Source: Deltaproteobacteria bacterium (GTDB lineage Bacteria > JADJOY01). Taken from it: a DNA stretch of 64,000 nt. Made by a program: the position numbers and the translations under genes. The notes under the pieces are model-generated. The model had not been told where the DNA came from. It was given only the letters and a program-made list of their open reading frames with translations, and did not search any database. The stretch covers positions 310,001-374,000 of the forward strand of contig JADJOY010000003.1 in assembly GCA_016713535.1 (NCBI GenBank), written 5' to 3'. Shown here one piece after another: positions 27,706-36,536 of this stretch. The stretch's first letter is position 1; every line of letters begins with the position of its first letter.

Positions 27706-28758
27706 GCCGCTTCTCCGACGCGCTTGAGCTTCTCGACCAGGGTGGTGCGATTGATGCCCAGGATCTGCGCGGCGCGGTTCTTGTTGCCGCCGGTGCAGCG
27801 CAACGCCTCGGCGATCAGGTCCTTCTCGAGCTGACCGACGACTTCGCAAGCGGGCCGAGGCTCGGCGCGCCACGGGGCGCTCGTCGTAGGCCGGTGCCGC
27901 CACCGCGAAGCCCGCGTCGTCGAGCTCGGCGAGGACCTCGGGCCGGCTCACCACGCCGTCGCCCTTGAGCACCGCGAGGCGCTCGATGAGGTTCTCGAGC
28001 TCGCGCACGTTGCCCGGCCACGAGTGCTCGCTGAGCAGCGCGGTCGCGGCCGGCGTGAAGCCCTCGATCTGCGAGCCCTGACGGCGCAGCTTGGCCACGA
28101 AGTGACGCACCAGCTCGGGGATGTCCTCGCGCCGGTCGCGTAGCGGCGGTAGCGCCACGGTCACGACGTTGAGCCGGTAGTAGAGATCGGTGCGGAACGT
28201 GCCCTGGCGCACCGCCGTGGCCAGGTCCTTGTTGGTGGCGCACACGAACCGCGTGCGCAGGGCCCGCGGCTTGCGGCTGCCGATCGCGGTGAACGTGCGG
28301 GTCTCGAGGACGCGCAGCAGCTTCGCCTGCAGCGCGGGTGGGATCTCGCCGATCTCGTCGAGGAAGAGGGTGCCGCCGTCGGCCGCCGCGAGCCAGCCGT
28401 CGCGCTGCTGTTCGGCGCCGGTGAAGGCACCGCGCTGGTAGCCGAAGAGCTCGCTTTCCCACAGCGCATCGGGGATCGCCGCGCAGTTCACCTCGACGAG
28501 GTCGCCCTGTGCGAGGTCACCGAGGCGGTGGAGGGCGCGCGCGACCAGCTCCTTACCGGTCCCGCTCTCGCCGCTGATCAGGACGGTGGCGCGCGACGTG
28601 GCGGCGCGCTCGATGCGGTCGCGCACCCGCTGCATGAGGGCGCTCGAACCGACCAGCTCCGGCATCGCGGGGGTCGCGAGACGGACGACGTTCGGGGTTG
28701 GGGATGCGCTCGGGGATTCGAACGAGGTCGAGCGGACCAGGGTGATCGTCGGGTGCAT
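27702..28758 (-). CDS. fleQ: sigma-54 activator FleQ/FlrA-like, no receiver domain (one frame break)
   Basis: Sigma-54 AAA+ activator with only about 33 residues before the ATPase core, so the degenerate receiver of FleQ is absent. Walker A GESGTGKE, GYQRGAFTGA, LFLDEIGEI and the NKDLATAVRQGTFRTDLYY region are intact. The Fis-type HTH (GGNKNRAAQILGINRTTLVE) is in another frame ending at 27702; the shift lies at about 27855-27890 in a GC-rich linker, and one nucleotide restores it. The ATG at 28758 has GAGGGAG 5 nt upstream. As first gene of the fleQ...flgE unit it is the likely master activator, and a sigma-54-like site lies about 170 nt upstream. Confidence 0.82.
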
Positions 28759-28928
28759 CCGTGCTCCCTCGCTCGGGTCCGGTGCGTCGTGCACCGGGTG
28801 TCGCGTGCGCAGGCCTCTCCCGTACGGCGCTTCGGCCGGGGGGCGGCGCGTGCTGCGTGAACTGGATGGCGGCGTCGAGAGCCCGGGGGAGGCCCGCGGG
28901 GCCTCGACGGTCGGCAGCGGTTGCCTAG

Positions 28929-28944
28929 AGCAACGGCCATGCCG
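28929..28944 (-). promoter_or_regulatory. sigma-54-like promoter upstream of fleQ
   Basis: Read on the minus strand, CGGCATGGCCGTTGCT matches the -24/-12 consensus TGGCACG-N4-TTGCW with GG and GC exactly 10 nt apart (two mismatches). It is about 170 nt upstream of the fleQ ATG and would place that operon under RpoN. Confidence 0.55.
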
Positions 28945-29204
28945 AGCGCCGGCCAGCGGCGGGCGACGGTGGGCAACGAAGGGCCCGGCAACGATGACCA
29001 AAGGCCACGCCGGATGTGCCGGCCGGAAAAACGCGCACTTCCCCGGCAAAACCAAGCACGCGGCGGGAATTGCCGAGGCTCGCGACCACGCCTCGCGGGC
29101 GGTTCGCCCGGGTGTGGAGCTTCGGCCGCGAGGCGCAGGGGCAAGGTCAGTTCGAGCCGCCGGGTGAGGCGCCCAGAACCGGGCGGTTCAAAGTGAACGG
29201 TCTT

Positions 29205-29930
29205 TTCGGGGGGCTGTTCCAGCCCCCGCGCTCCGTTTTCGCGGGTCTTCGTCAAGACCCCGCCCCGGCCGGTGGATCCGGCCGGGGCCCCCCCACAGGC
29301 CGCCGCGAAAGCGGCGCGCGCTGGCGCGGGCGGATCGACCTTCTGCGTGTCGCCCGCTCCCCCGAACCCGGCGGGTCCCACCCCAAGACACTCGCTTCGC
29401 TCGCGGCGTCGCTGCGACGCGCAGTGTGCCGAGTCCGATCGGTCCGCGAGTCCGCTCGGGGGCTGTTCCAGCCCCGGCCCGTTTTCGGGTCTTCGTCACC
29501 CGCCCGGCCGGAGTGATCCGGCGGGGCCCCCCCACCGGCCGCCGCGAAAGCGGCGCGCGCCGCTGGCGCGGGCGGATCGACCTTCTGCGTGTCGCCCGCT
29601 CCCCGAATCCCGGCGGGTCCCACCCCCAAGACACTCGCTTCGCTCGCGGCGTCGCGCTGCGACGCGCAGTGTGCCGAGTCCGATCGTGGTCCGTTCCCGA
29701 GTCCGCTCGGGGGCTGTTCCAGCCCCCCGCGCTCCGTTTTCGCGGGGTCTTCGTCAAGACCCCGCCCCGGCCGGAGTGAATCCGGCCGGGGCCCCACCCC
29801 ACAGGCCGCCGCGAAAGCGGCGCGCGCCGCTGGCGCGGGCGGATCGACCTTCTGCGTGTCGCCCGCTCCCCGAATCCCGGCGGGTCCCACCCCCAAGACA
29901 CTCGCTTCGCTCGCGGCGTCGCGTCGGGCC
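29205..29930. repeat. three imperfect copies of a ~250-bp hairpin unit
   Basis: The segment GGCGGATCGACCTTCTGCGT recurs at about 29328, 29570 and 29837. Around each copy are the same modules in the same order: a GGGGGCTG-GTT... hairpin, a GTCTT-type hairpin, a CCGG stem with the complement of a TTCAC loop, GGCCGCCGCGAAAGCGGC, and CACTCGCTTCGCTCGCGGCG. The copies differ mainly by one- or two-base indels in C or G runs. The modules match those downstream of flgE at 10.98-11.56 kb in the opposite orientation. Confidence 0.8.
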
Positions 29931-29974
29931 TGCGCGTCGTTCGATCCGGGGCGCCCCGACCTCCCGCCGAGCCG

Positions 29975-30100
29975 GAACGGGGGATGGAACCCCCGGTGCG
30001 TCGTGGGCGTAGCGCGGGGGGCTCCGTCCCCTCGCGAGCGCGCATGGCGCGATCGCCGCTACCGTCAACGCGCGGCGATGCCCGCCCCGCCCCTACGGCG
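29975..30100. repeat. REP-like hairpins with GTAG/CTAC edges
   Basis: A GGGGG-ATGGAA-CCCCC hairpin at about 29979-29995, a GTAG-bordered element at 30009-30030, and a CTAC-bordered element ending at 30093-30096. The last two face each other, like the REP pair at 487-545. Confidence 0.6.
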
Positions 30101-30101
30101 C

Positions 30102-30118
30102 GCCCGCCTTCGGCGGGC
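30102..30118 (-). terminator. terminator-like hairpin after sigma-54 regulator
   Basis: Perfect 7-bp stem GCCCGCC / GGCGGGC with a three-base loop, lying 9-25 nt beyond the stop codon of the regulator at 30127. There is no U-run. Confidence 0.5.
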
Positions 30119-30126
30119 TGGGGTCG

Positions 30127-31719
30127 TCAGCCCTCGTCGGAGTCGTCGTCGCCGGAGTCGGTCGCGTCGCCGCCGGCTTCGGCCTGGCCGAGCTCCTTGA
30201 GGCGGCGCTTGAGCGTCGTGAGCGAGGTCCCGAGGATCCGCGCGGCGGCGGCCTTGTTGCCCTGGGTGCGGGCGAGCGCCTCGCGGATGTGCGCGCGCTC
30301 GAGCTCGTCGAGGGTGGGGAAGGGGTTGTCCGACCGGGCCGCGATCGGTGCTGGCGGTGGCGGCACCGCGGGGATCAGCTGCGAAGCTGGCTGGGCGGCG
30401 GGCGGTGGGGTGACCGATGTTGCGGCGAACCCGTGCGCGCTCGCGGCGATGGTCGTCTCGATGCGGCGGGCTCCGGGCAGCAACAGGTGCTCGATGCGGA
30501 TCGGTCCGTCGCCGCTCAGGATGCGCGCGCGCTCCACCACGTTGCGCAGCTCGCGGATGTTCCCGGGCCAGTCGTAGGAGTGGAGCGCCGCCAGCACCTC
30601 GTCGGCGATCGGGTGGTCGTCGCCGCCGCTCGACGCGACGAGCTGGCGCACCAGGATGGGCATGTCCTCGAGGCGCTCGCGCAGGGGCGGAATCACCAGC
30701 ACCAGGGTGTTGATGCGGTAGAACAGGTCGGCGCGGAACTTCCCGTTCTGGCTCGCCTCCTCGAGGTTGCGGTTGGTGGCGGCGACGAGCCGGAAGTCCG
30801 AGGTCAGCTCGCGGTTGCCGCCCACGCGCCGGAAGCGCTTCGACTCGAGCGCGCGCAGGAAGATGGCCTGTACCTCGGGGGCGAGCTCGCCGATCTCGTC
30901 CATGAACAGCGTGCCGTGGTGGGCGAGCTCGAAGCCCTCGCGGCGCCCCTCGGCGCCGGTGAACGAGCCGCGCTCGTGACCGAAGAGCTCGCTCTGCAGG
31001 AGCGTCGGGGCGAGGCCCGCGCAGTCGAGGGTCACGAAGCCCTCGTTCGAGCGCTGGCTCCAGCGATGGATCAACCTCGCCAGCCGGTCCTTGCCGACGC
31101 CCGTCTCGCCGAGCACGAGGATGGGCGCGTCGGACGCGGCGTAGCGCCGCGCGAGCGCCTCGAGCTCGAGCATCCTGGGCGAGAGCCACTCCGACTCGGC
31201 GCGACGGCCGCGCCGGTCCTGGCGCTCCGCGACGCGCATGCGCCGCACCAGCGAGCGGTGCTCGATGGCGCGCCTGAGGCGCATCGTGAGGTCGGGGATG
31301 CCGAACGGCTTCGTGACGTAGTCGAAGGCGCCGTTGCGCATCGCCTCGACCGCCTTGGCGACGCTGCCCTGGCCGGTCATCACGACGATCGCGGGCGCAA
31401 GGTCCTCGCGCGCGAGCTCGCCGGCGGCGACGCTGCCGTCGCCGTCCGGAAGCACCTGGTCGAGCAGCAACACGTCGAACGCCTGCTCGCGGAGCCGGTC
31501 GCGGCAGTCGGCGAGCGAGGCCCCGGTGGTGACCGCGAAGCCCTCGCGCTCGAGGGCGCGCCCCACGGCGCTGAGCACCAGCGCCTCGTCGTCGATGACG
31601 AGGATGTTGCCGGTGGTGGTGAGCGTGGATTCGGTCGCGGGTAGGTCGCTGGGGGCAGTCATGGGCGGTGGGCTGGAAGGCGACGCGGGGTTACCGATGC
31701 CGGAGATCGCCTGGCTCAT
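30127..31719 (-). CDS. sigma-54-dependent response regulator (NtrC family)
   Basis: A 530-residue protein: receiver (D43/D44, phospho-Asp87 in LLLDQVLPDGD, Lys137), AAA+ domain with Walker A GETGVGKD, the loop GSFTGA (Ser replaces the usual Ala, tolerated in some activators) and DEIGEL, then a Pro/Ala linker and a Fis-type HTH (NKAAAARILGTSLTTLKRRL). An acidic tail of about 15 residues follows the HTH. The ATG at 31719 has a weak GACAGCGAG upstream; an internal ATG at 31662 would still keep the receiver. It lies 217 nt after the HDOD gene and is the last gene of its group. The target genes are unknown; the setting points to motility or surface sensing. Confidence 0.9.
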   Translation of the reverse strand: MSQAISGIGNPASPSSPPPMTAPSDLPATESTLTTTGNILVIDDEALVLSAVGRALEREGFAVTTGASLADCRDRLREQAFDVLLLDQVLPDGDGSVAAGELAREDLAPAIVVMTGQGSVAKAVEAMRNGAFDYVTKPFGIPDLTMRLRRAIEHRSLVRRMRVAERQDRRGRRAESEWLSPRMLELEALARRYAASDAPILVLGETGVGKDRLARLIHRWSQRSNEGFVTLDCAGLAPTLLQSELFGHERGSFTGAEGRREGFELAHHGTLFMDEIGELAPEVQAIFLRALESKRFRRVGGNRELTSDFRLVAATNRNLEEASQNGKFRADLFYRINTLVLVIPPLRERLEDMPILVRQLVASSGGDDHPIADEVLAALHSYDWPGNIRELRNVVERARILSGDGPIRIEHLLLPGARRIETTIAASAHGFAATSVTPPPAAQPASQLIPAVPPPPAPIAARSDNPFPTLDELERAHIREALARTQGNKAAAARILGTSLTTLKRRLKELGQAEAGGDATDSGDDDSDEG

Positions 31720-31936
31720 CTCGCTGTCCCCCGCGAATCCACTCGGCCCGAGCCGGAAAAAACCGACCCGCCCCGCGTTCGGCCCCCCGCGGCGCGAACG
31801 GAGCACACGGCTCGCGACCCAGGTTGCCCCACGCTTCCGCCACCAGTCAACGCGTCCAGGTTCGTGCGCCACCGGGTCACGCGCGGCGCGCGGGAGGGAA
31901 TTGCCGAGCCGAGCGAGAGGCGAAGTCGCCAGCCGT

Positions 31937-32620
31937 TCAGCCAAACACCGGACCCTCTTGCTGGAGGCGCGTGCGGACCTCTTCGGCCAGCAGGTCGAAT
32001 GCGCCGGGGTCGAGGCCCAGGGCACCCATTTTCGCCGCGATGGCGTCTGGATCGCCTGGCGCCGGGGCCGGACGCCCCGCGCCCACTGCGCGCGCGAGCA
32101 GCACGGCCGCCTGGACGACGTGCGCCATCCCGCTGGCGCGGGGGTCGGTCTCACCCGAGGGGCACCCGTGGTGTTGCCGGATGGTCTGCTCGAGGCTCTC
32201 GGGGAGGTTCCAGCGCCGCGCCAGCGCGCGCCGATCTCGTCGTGGCCGACTCCGAAGTGCTCGCGCTCGAGCTCGAGGATGTCGACGTCCTCGCGATACG
32301 CGGTGAGCAGCAGCCCCTGGTAGTCGCCGCGCAACAGCTCGAGGAGCACTGCCTGCCCCGAGTCGGCGAGCAGGCCGGCGACGAACGCTTCCTCGGGGGA
32401 GGCGAGCCGGGTGCGGCGCGCCACCGCGCTCGAGCCGATCCCCATGCACACCGACTGCGTCCACAGCCTGCGCTCGAGGATGCCGAAGCTGCGGAACATG
32501 CTCTTCAGGCTGAGCGCCAGCACCATGTTGCGGACCGCGCGGAAACCGAGCAGCGTGAAGCGCGAGGATCGACGTGCGATTCACGGCGGCGGCTCGCTGG
32601 GTGGGCGCGGCCAGCTCCAT
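31937..32620 (-). pseudogene. HDOD domain protein, truncated and frame-disrupted
   Basis: The HDOD core (NMVLALSLKSMFRSFGILER, LASPEEAFVAGLLADSGQAV, HFGVGHDEIGAR, then RRWNLPESLEQTIRQHHGC) is clear but lies in two frames. At about 32221-32229 one C is missing in the expected GARLARRWN codons. Near 32540-32570 the start frame (ATG 32620, TGATG overlap with the CheC-like stop) does not join the core, and about 70 residues of the usual N-terminal HDOD part are absent. HDOD proteins are signalling adaptors tied to c-di-GMP, two-component and motility control. The second break looks like a sequence error. The missing N-terminus may be a real deletion. Confidence 0.7.
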
Positions 32621-33660
32621 CAGGCGGCCCGCGCCGCGTGTGGCTCGATCAGCCGCCCGATACGCGGCCCGAGCTCGGTGCCCGCCGAGTCGAGCGCGAG
32701 CACGGTACCGGCGCCGGCCTGGACGGCCTGGATCACGGAGGTGCGGGTCGGGCGCTCGAGGATCGCGAGCACCGGGATACCGGCGCTGTCCGCGAGCTCG
32801 GCGATGGGCCGGATGACCTGGCGCGGGCTGCGCGAGCCCCCCGCGACGTTGACCAGCACGAGTCTGGGCGGCGGCTTGGCGCGCGCGTGGCGAGCGACCT
32901 CGTCGGGGTGATCGCACGCCACCAGCTCCACGTCCGCCGCGAGCGGGTCGATGGCGAGCGCGGGCAGCCTCGGGCCGTACCAGAGCGCCTTGGGGCGGTG
33001 ATGGTGGGCGGCGCCCGGAGCTGCGCCGTCGACCTGGGAGGCGCCTGCGGGAGGGGCAACCTCGTAGCTCGGCAGCTCGTCGGGCTCGGCGAGCCGCCGG
33101 GCGGAGGCGTCGTCGATCGCCAGGTAGACCCAGTTGGGCGGTAGGTCGCCGAGCCGGACCTGCCCGACCGCGTAGAAGATCGCCTGCGACAGGATCGGAT
33201 CCTCGGACGGCTTGCGGTAGCGAGGCGCGGTGCCGTGGCGCAGCTTGAGGCCATTGTCGAGCTTGCTCTTCAGGACCGTCTCGATCGAGCCGGCGAGGAT
33301 GTTACAGACCTCGCCGAAGGCGTCCTGCTCGGTCTCGTCGAGGGCCGCCGCGCCGAGGCGCTTCGAGATCATCTCGGGCGACTTCATGAGCAGGAACCCG
33401 GCGAGCGCGACCGCGCCGTCGAGGGGGACCCCGAGTGCCAGGTGCACCGGGGTGGCGCCCTCGGCGGGGAGGTCGAGGATCGCGATCTCCTCGCGCTCGA
33501 CCTTGGCGAACTCGCCAGCGTCGGCGTGGTGGAGCTCGGTCGGCTCCTTGCCCGGCGCGCTCATCCCGATGAGCCCACCGACCGCCTCGAGCGTGCCTTT
33601 GAAGACCTCGCTCAGGAGCGATACGACGCGCTCGGCGCCGGCGCCGCCCACGATGTCCAT
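32620..33660 (-). CDS. CheC-like phosphatase with C-terminal receiver-like domain
   Basis: A 346-residue protein. The N-terminal half is a CheC/CheX/FliY-type domain carrying the CheY-P phosphatase signature D-x3-E-x2-N (D113, E117, N120, in QDAFGEVCNILAGS), but only one such motif instead of the two in CheC. The C-terminal part (about 230-340) folds like a receiver by pattern (LVLVNVAGGS, IPVLAILERPTRTSVIQAVQ) but lacks the phospho-Asp. ATG 33660 has GGGAGG 4 nt upstream. The stop overlaps the HDOD start (TGATG). It probably dephosphorylates a CheY-like regulator. This fusion is unusual. Confidence 0.8.
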   Translation of the reverse strand: MDIVGGAGAERVVSLLSEVFKGTLEAVGGLIGMSAPGKEPTELHHADAGEFAKVEREEIAILDLPAEGATPVHLALGVPLDGAVALAGFLLMKSPEMISKRLGAAALDETEQDAFGEVCNILAGSIETVLKSKLDNGLKLRHGTAPRYRKPSEDPILSQAIFYAVGQVRLGDLPPNWVYLAIDDASARRLAEPDELPSYEVAPPAGASQVDGAAPGAAHHHRPKALWYGPRLPALAIDPLAADVELVACDHPDEVARHARAKPPPRLVLVNVAGGSRSPRQVIRPIAELADSAGIPVLAILERPTRTSVIQAVQAGAGTVLALDSAGTELGPRIGRLIEPHAARAA

Positions 33661-33768
33661 GGTTCCTCCCGTCTCGTAGGCGTTTTCGGCCGATCGCCCG
33701 ATCGACTTGAGCACGCCGGGCGGAGCGCCCGACGGCGCCGGGCGAGTGGCCGATCCATCGGCCCGCGG

Positions 33769-33794
33769 CGCGTGCGGTTAGCCAAGCGCACGCC
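33769..33794. promoter_or_regulatory. 8-bp inverted repeat upstream of CheC-like gene
   Basis: GGCGTGCG / CGCACGCC with a 10-nt loop GTTAGCCAAG, about 110-135 nt upstream of the CheC-like ATG. The minus strand across it also has a weak sigma-54-like spacing (TGGCCGT...GTGC, 33787-33802). It could be an operator or the transcription stop of the gene at 33933; sequence alone cannot decide. Confidence 0.35.
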
Positions 33795-33932
33795 AACGGC
33801 CACGGGAGCCGCCCGGAAGGAGGACGGATCGGCCGAGCGCGGGCGCGACCCCGGCGGACTCGCGCCTGCCGTGACGCTGGCCGCGGGCTCGGCGCCAGCC
33901 AGCGCACGCCCGTGTGCGGACGAGGGACGGCG

Positions 33933-35204
33933 TCAGCAGGGTGGACCGGGTTCGCCGAGCAGCGCGATCGCACCGCCGCCCGGGGAGACCCCCACCACGT
34001 CGGCACCGCAGCGCACCGCCACGACGTCGGTGCGGAACAGGAACTTGGTCTGCTCGACCGCGCTCACGATCGCCGTCGCCTTGGCGCGCGCGGCGCTCGC
34101 GACCTCACCCGCGAACACCACCGCGAGCGTTGCCGGCCCGACGCGGAAGTGGCCGAGCGCGTCGGCGGTGAGCGGCACCACGCGCTCCGACACGGCCTTG
34201 AGTACGCGGCCGAGCGCCGCGGCCCCGTAGCGGTCGCGGATCGCTATCGCGTTCTCGACGCGGACCGCGAGCACCCAGCGGGCGTGGCTCGCGGGATCGG
34301 CGAGCAGCGCCTCGAGCGCGCGCTGGTTTCCAAGGCCGGTCTCGCAGTCGACGTCGACCGGCACCTCGGTGCGGTCGAGCGCGGTCGCGAGGCCACGCAC
34401 GCGACCATCGGCCTTCGCCAGCAGCTCGGCGAGCGCGTCGCGCGCGGCGCCCACCCGGCGCACCTCGTCGGCGAGCCGGCGCCCCTCCCTCTCGAGGAGC
34501 GCCCGCGCCTTGTCGAGGTTGCCGACGTCGAACGCCTCCGCGACCTGGCTCTCGAAGTCGGTGGGTGGCGAGCCCGCCGCGCCGAGCGAGCGCTGGATGC
34601 CCTGCAGGCGGTCGAGCGAGGTGGTGACGAGCTCGCGTAGCCCGTTGCGTTCCTCGACCAGGCCCCGGCTCAGCACCGAGACCCGAAACAGCAGGTCGCG
34701 CAGCTTGGTGACCGCGGCGTCGAGCTGGCCGCGGTTCTCTTCTCGAGCGACGTCGGTGGCGAGCGCGCGGAGCTCCTGGCCCAGGCCGCCCCAGTCGCCG
34801 ACGCCGGCGACGAGCTGGTCGAAGAGCATGCCCGCGATGAGCAGCAGGTTCTCGCGCTCGTCGCCGTGGATGGGTGTGACACAGCTCTCGAACAGCAGGT
34901 TGCGCAAGCTCTCGCGCAGAGCCACCGCCTCCTCACGGGTCGTGATGGAGCGCGCCTCGCTCACCAGCGGTGTGACGTGGAAGCCCGCGCCGGTGAGCTG
35001 ACCGATCGCGTTCATGAGCGAGAGCAGCGTCGACACCAGCTCGGCCTGCACCTCCTCGAGATCGCGCATCTCGAGGTCCTGGCGCAGCAGCAGCTCCTTG
35101 AGGCGCGCGTCGGCGTCGAGCGGCAGGCCGGGCTTGGTTCGGGCGCCGTTGTCGGGCGCCGTCGACGAGTTCTGTGTCGCGCGTGTGCGTCCGAACCAGG
35201 GCAT
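33933..35204 (-). CDS. cytoplasmic protein with degenerate GGDEF domain
   Basis: A 423-residue protein with a helical N-terminal region (about 40-260, with coiled-coil character) and a C-terminal GGDEF-like domain (about 275-410). The entry motif DCETGLGNQRALEALLAD corresponds to the DxLTGLxNRR of diguanylate cyclases. At the catalytic site, however, the sequence reads HFRVGPATLAVVF, so GGDEF and its metal-binding residues are lost and no RxxD site is seen. It is likely an inactive cyclase serving as a protein or nucleotide-binding regulator near the motor genes. ATG 35204 begins MPWFGRTRATQ. The upstream 40 nt hold a 6-5-6 palindrome. Confidence 0.7.
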   Translation of the reverse strand: MPWFGRTRATQNSSTAPDNGARTKPGLPLDADARLKELLLRQDLEMRDLEEVQAELVSTLLSLMNAIGQLTGAGFHVTPLVSEARSITTREEAVALRESLRNLLFESCVTPIHGDERENLLLIAGMLFDQLVAGVGDWGGLGQELRALATDVAREENRGQLDAAVTKLRDLLFRVSVLSRGLVEERNGLRELVTTSLDRLQGIQRSLGAAGSPPTDFESQVAEAFDVGNLDKARALLEREGRRLADEVRRVGAARDALAELLAKADGRVRGLATALDRTEVPVDVDCETGLGNQRALEALLADPASHARWVLAVRVENAIAIRDRYGAAALGRVLKAVSERVVPLTADALGHFRVGPATLAVVFAGEVASAARAKATAIVSAVEQTKFLFRTDVVAVRCGADVVGVSPGGGAIALLGEPGPPC

Positions 35205-35243
35205 CGCCGATCACTCCTGCCGAGCGGGTGGAAGGGCCGAGGC

Positions 35244-35260
35244 TCGGCAAAACCTGCCGA
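35244..35260. promoter_or_regulatory. 6-5-6 palindrome TCGGCA-N5-TGCCGA
   Basis: Perfect arms TCGGCA and TGCCGA with spacer AAACC, 40 nt upstream of the degenerate GGDEF gene. A similar GCGGCA-N5-TGCCGC palindrome occurs at 45959-45975 in another divergent intergenic region, so GGCA-N5-TGCC may be a shared operator. Confidence 0.45.
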
Positions 35261-35488
35261 CGAGTCCACCGTCGCGACGGTGCAGGATGCCCACCCCGGG
35301 TCCCGCCGCCGACCTGCGCCAGGCTCGCCGGGTACAGGCGACGTCCGCGCGCGGCGATCGATAAGGCCTCGGGGTGACGTGCATTTCGGTGCTCGTGGAG
35401 CGCAATCAACGCGGGTTTCGCGGAACTCCGCCGTTCTCCCCGGGCGCTTCCCGGGGTGCCCTTCTCGCAAGATCGGGTCCGGGCGCCT

Positions 35489-35504
35489 TGGCGCGCTTCG
35501 TGCT
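35489..35504 (+). promoter_or_regulatory. sigma-54-like promoter for HDOD gene
   Basis: TGGCGCGCTTCGTGCT: GG and GC are 10 nt apart and only two bases differ from TGGCACG-N4-TTGCW. It has the same two substitutions (A to G, first T to G) as the site at 38540. Expected transcription start is about 35515, at the left edge of the 9-3-9 hairpin. Confidence 0.55.
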
Positions 35505-35514
35505 TGACCTCGAT

Positions 35515-35535
35515 TGCCCCGGAACGTCCGGGGCA
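35515..35535 (+). promoter_or_regulatory. 9-3-9 inverted repeat in the HDOD leader
   Basis: TGCCCCGGA and TCCGGGGCA around ACG, ending 9 nt before the GTG start, so it includes the only purine-rich stretch that could be the ribosome site. It could form a 5' hairpin on the transcript predicted from the sigma-54-like promoter just upstream, or bind a dimeric regulator. Confidence 0.45.
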
Positions 35536-35544
35536 GGGGCGCGT

Positions 35545-36387
35545 GTGATCGATCTCGACCGTCTGATCCGACAAGCCAACGACCTCGAGCCGTTGCCGGC
35601 CACCGCGGCGCGCCTGGCGGCGATCGCTGCGGACCCCGATACGGGTGTCCGCGAGGTGGTCGAGCTGGTGTCCTTCGACCAGGCGCTCACCGCGCGTTTG
35701 TTGCGGTTCGCCAACTCCGCCGCGGTCGGTAGCCGCGAGCCGATCACCACGGTGCAGGCGGCGATCCACCGCTTGGGAACCGGTACCGTCGTGACGGTCG
35801 CCATGGGCAACGCGGTGAAGGGCAAGCTCGACGCCGCGGTGCCGGCCTACGGGCTCGGCGAAGGTGAGCTGTGGCGTCACTCGGTCGCGTGTGCACTCGC
35901 CGTCGAGACCCTCGCCGCGGTCGGCAAGGTGGCGGTCCCCGGGGCCGCGTTCACCGCGGCGTTGCTCCACGACGTCGGCAAGCTGGTGCTCGCGCGATTC
36001 CTCGAGCCCGAGATCCTCGAGGTGCTGCGCGAAGCCCGCCAGCAGGGCCACCTCTCGCCGCTCGAGGCCGAGTCGCAGGTGCTCGGAGTCCACCACGCCG
36101 AGCTCGGCGGCCTCATCGCCCAGCACTGGCAGCTCCCGGAGCCGATCGTGTGGGGCATCAGTCACCACCACGGTCCCACCGACGAGACCGACGACGACGT
36201 CGCCGGGATCGTCCGGCTCGCCGACCTCCTCGCGCACCGCGCGGTGCCGCCGAGCAGCAACGATCCCGCCATGCCCGAGGCGGTGGACCGCGCGGCGACG
36301 CGCGTCGGCGTCGGCGCGCAGCCGCTCGAGCGTGTCGAGAAGCTCATCGCCGAGAGGCTCGACGAGCGCCTCGGACGTTACGCCTGA
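35545..36387 (+). CDS. HDOD domain signalling protein
   Basis: A 280-residue HDOD protein. The N-terminal portion LEPLPATAARLAAIAADPDT and RLLRFANSAAVGSREPITTV is typical of the fold, and the HD-like core keeps LLHDVGKLVLARF and WGISHHHGP, where catalytic-type His/Asp are partly present. HDOD proteins act as non-enzymatic hubs in motility, c-di-GMP and two-component networks. GTG at 35545 is chosen because the HDOD domain begins about 15 residues later; the frame is open further upstream across the promoter. It is followed by the motAB promoter region. Confidence 0.9.
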   Translation: MIDLDRLIRQANDLEPLPATAARLAAIAADPDTGVREVVELVSFDQALTARLLRFANSAAVGSREPITTVQAAIHRLGTGTVVTVAMGNAVKGKLDAAVPAYGLGEGELWRHSVACALAVETLAAVGKVAVPGAAFTAALLHDVGKLVLARFLEPEILEVLREARQQGHLSPLEAESQVLGVHHAELGGLIAQHWQLPEPIVWGISHHHGPTDETDDDVAGIVRLADLLAHRAVPPSSNDPAMPEAVDRAATRVGVGAQPLERVEKLIAERLDERLGRYA

Positions 36388-36536
36388 CACGTCGCGCGGC
36401 GGCGCTCGCTCGCGGCGCCTCGCTGCCGCTCACACGCCCAGGCGCGCGCACCGGCTCGCCGTCCGGCGCGCCTCGCCATCCCCGCTCGAGCACCTCCGAC
36501 TCCGCATCCGGACCTGCGAGCGAACGCCGCCCGTGC

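Larger units (their letters stand above)
28759..30126. other. 1.37-kb gene-free spacer upstream of fleQ
   Basis: The fleQ-proximal 450 nt contain the promoter region: a sigma-54-like site at 28929-28944 and a small GTTGC...GCAAC inverted repeat at about 28919-28934. The remainder, about 29205-30120, is almost wholly repeats: three imperfect copies of a roughly 250-bp unit, then REP-like hairpins. No credible gene was found on either strand. Confidence 0.65.
35205..35544. other. 340-bp divergent promoter region
   Basis: It separates the minus-strand degenerate GGDEF gene from the plus-strand HDOD gene. It holds the 35244-35260 palindrome, a sigma-54-like site at 35489-35504 and a 9-3-9 hairpin at 35515-35535. 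No gene is seen; open frames here lack a ribosome site and database-like character. Confidence 0.6.

Noticed and set aside
29205-29930. CRISPR array
   Set aside because: Units are about 250 bp, made of hairpins, with no short unique spacers and no cas genes.
29188-30068. Open frames of 100-285 codons through the 29-30 kb repeats
   Set aside because: They translate repeats (recurring WDPPG, RRSIRPRQRR) on both strands; no stop codons occur simply because of GC content.
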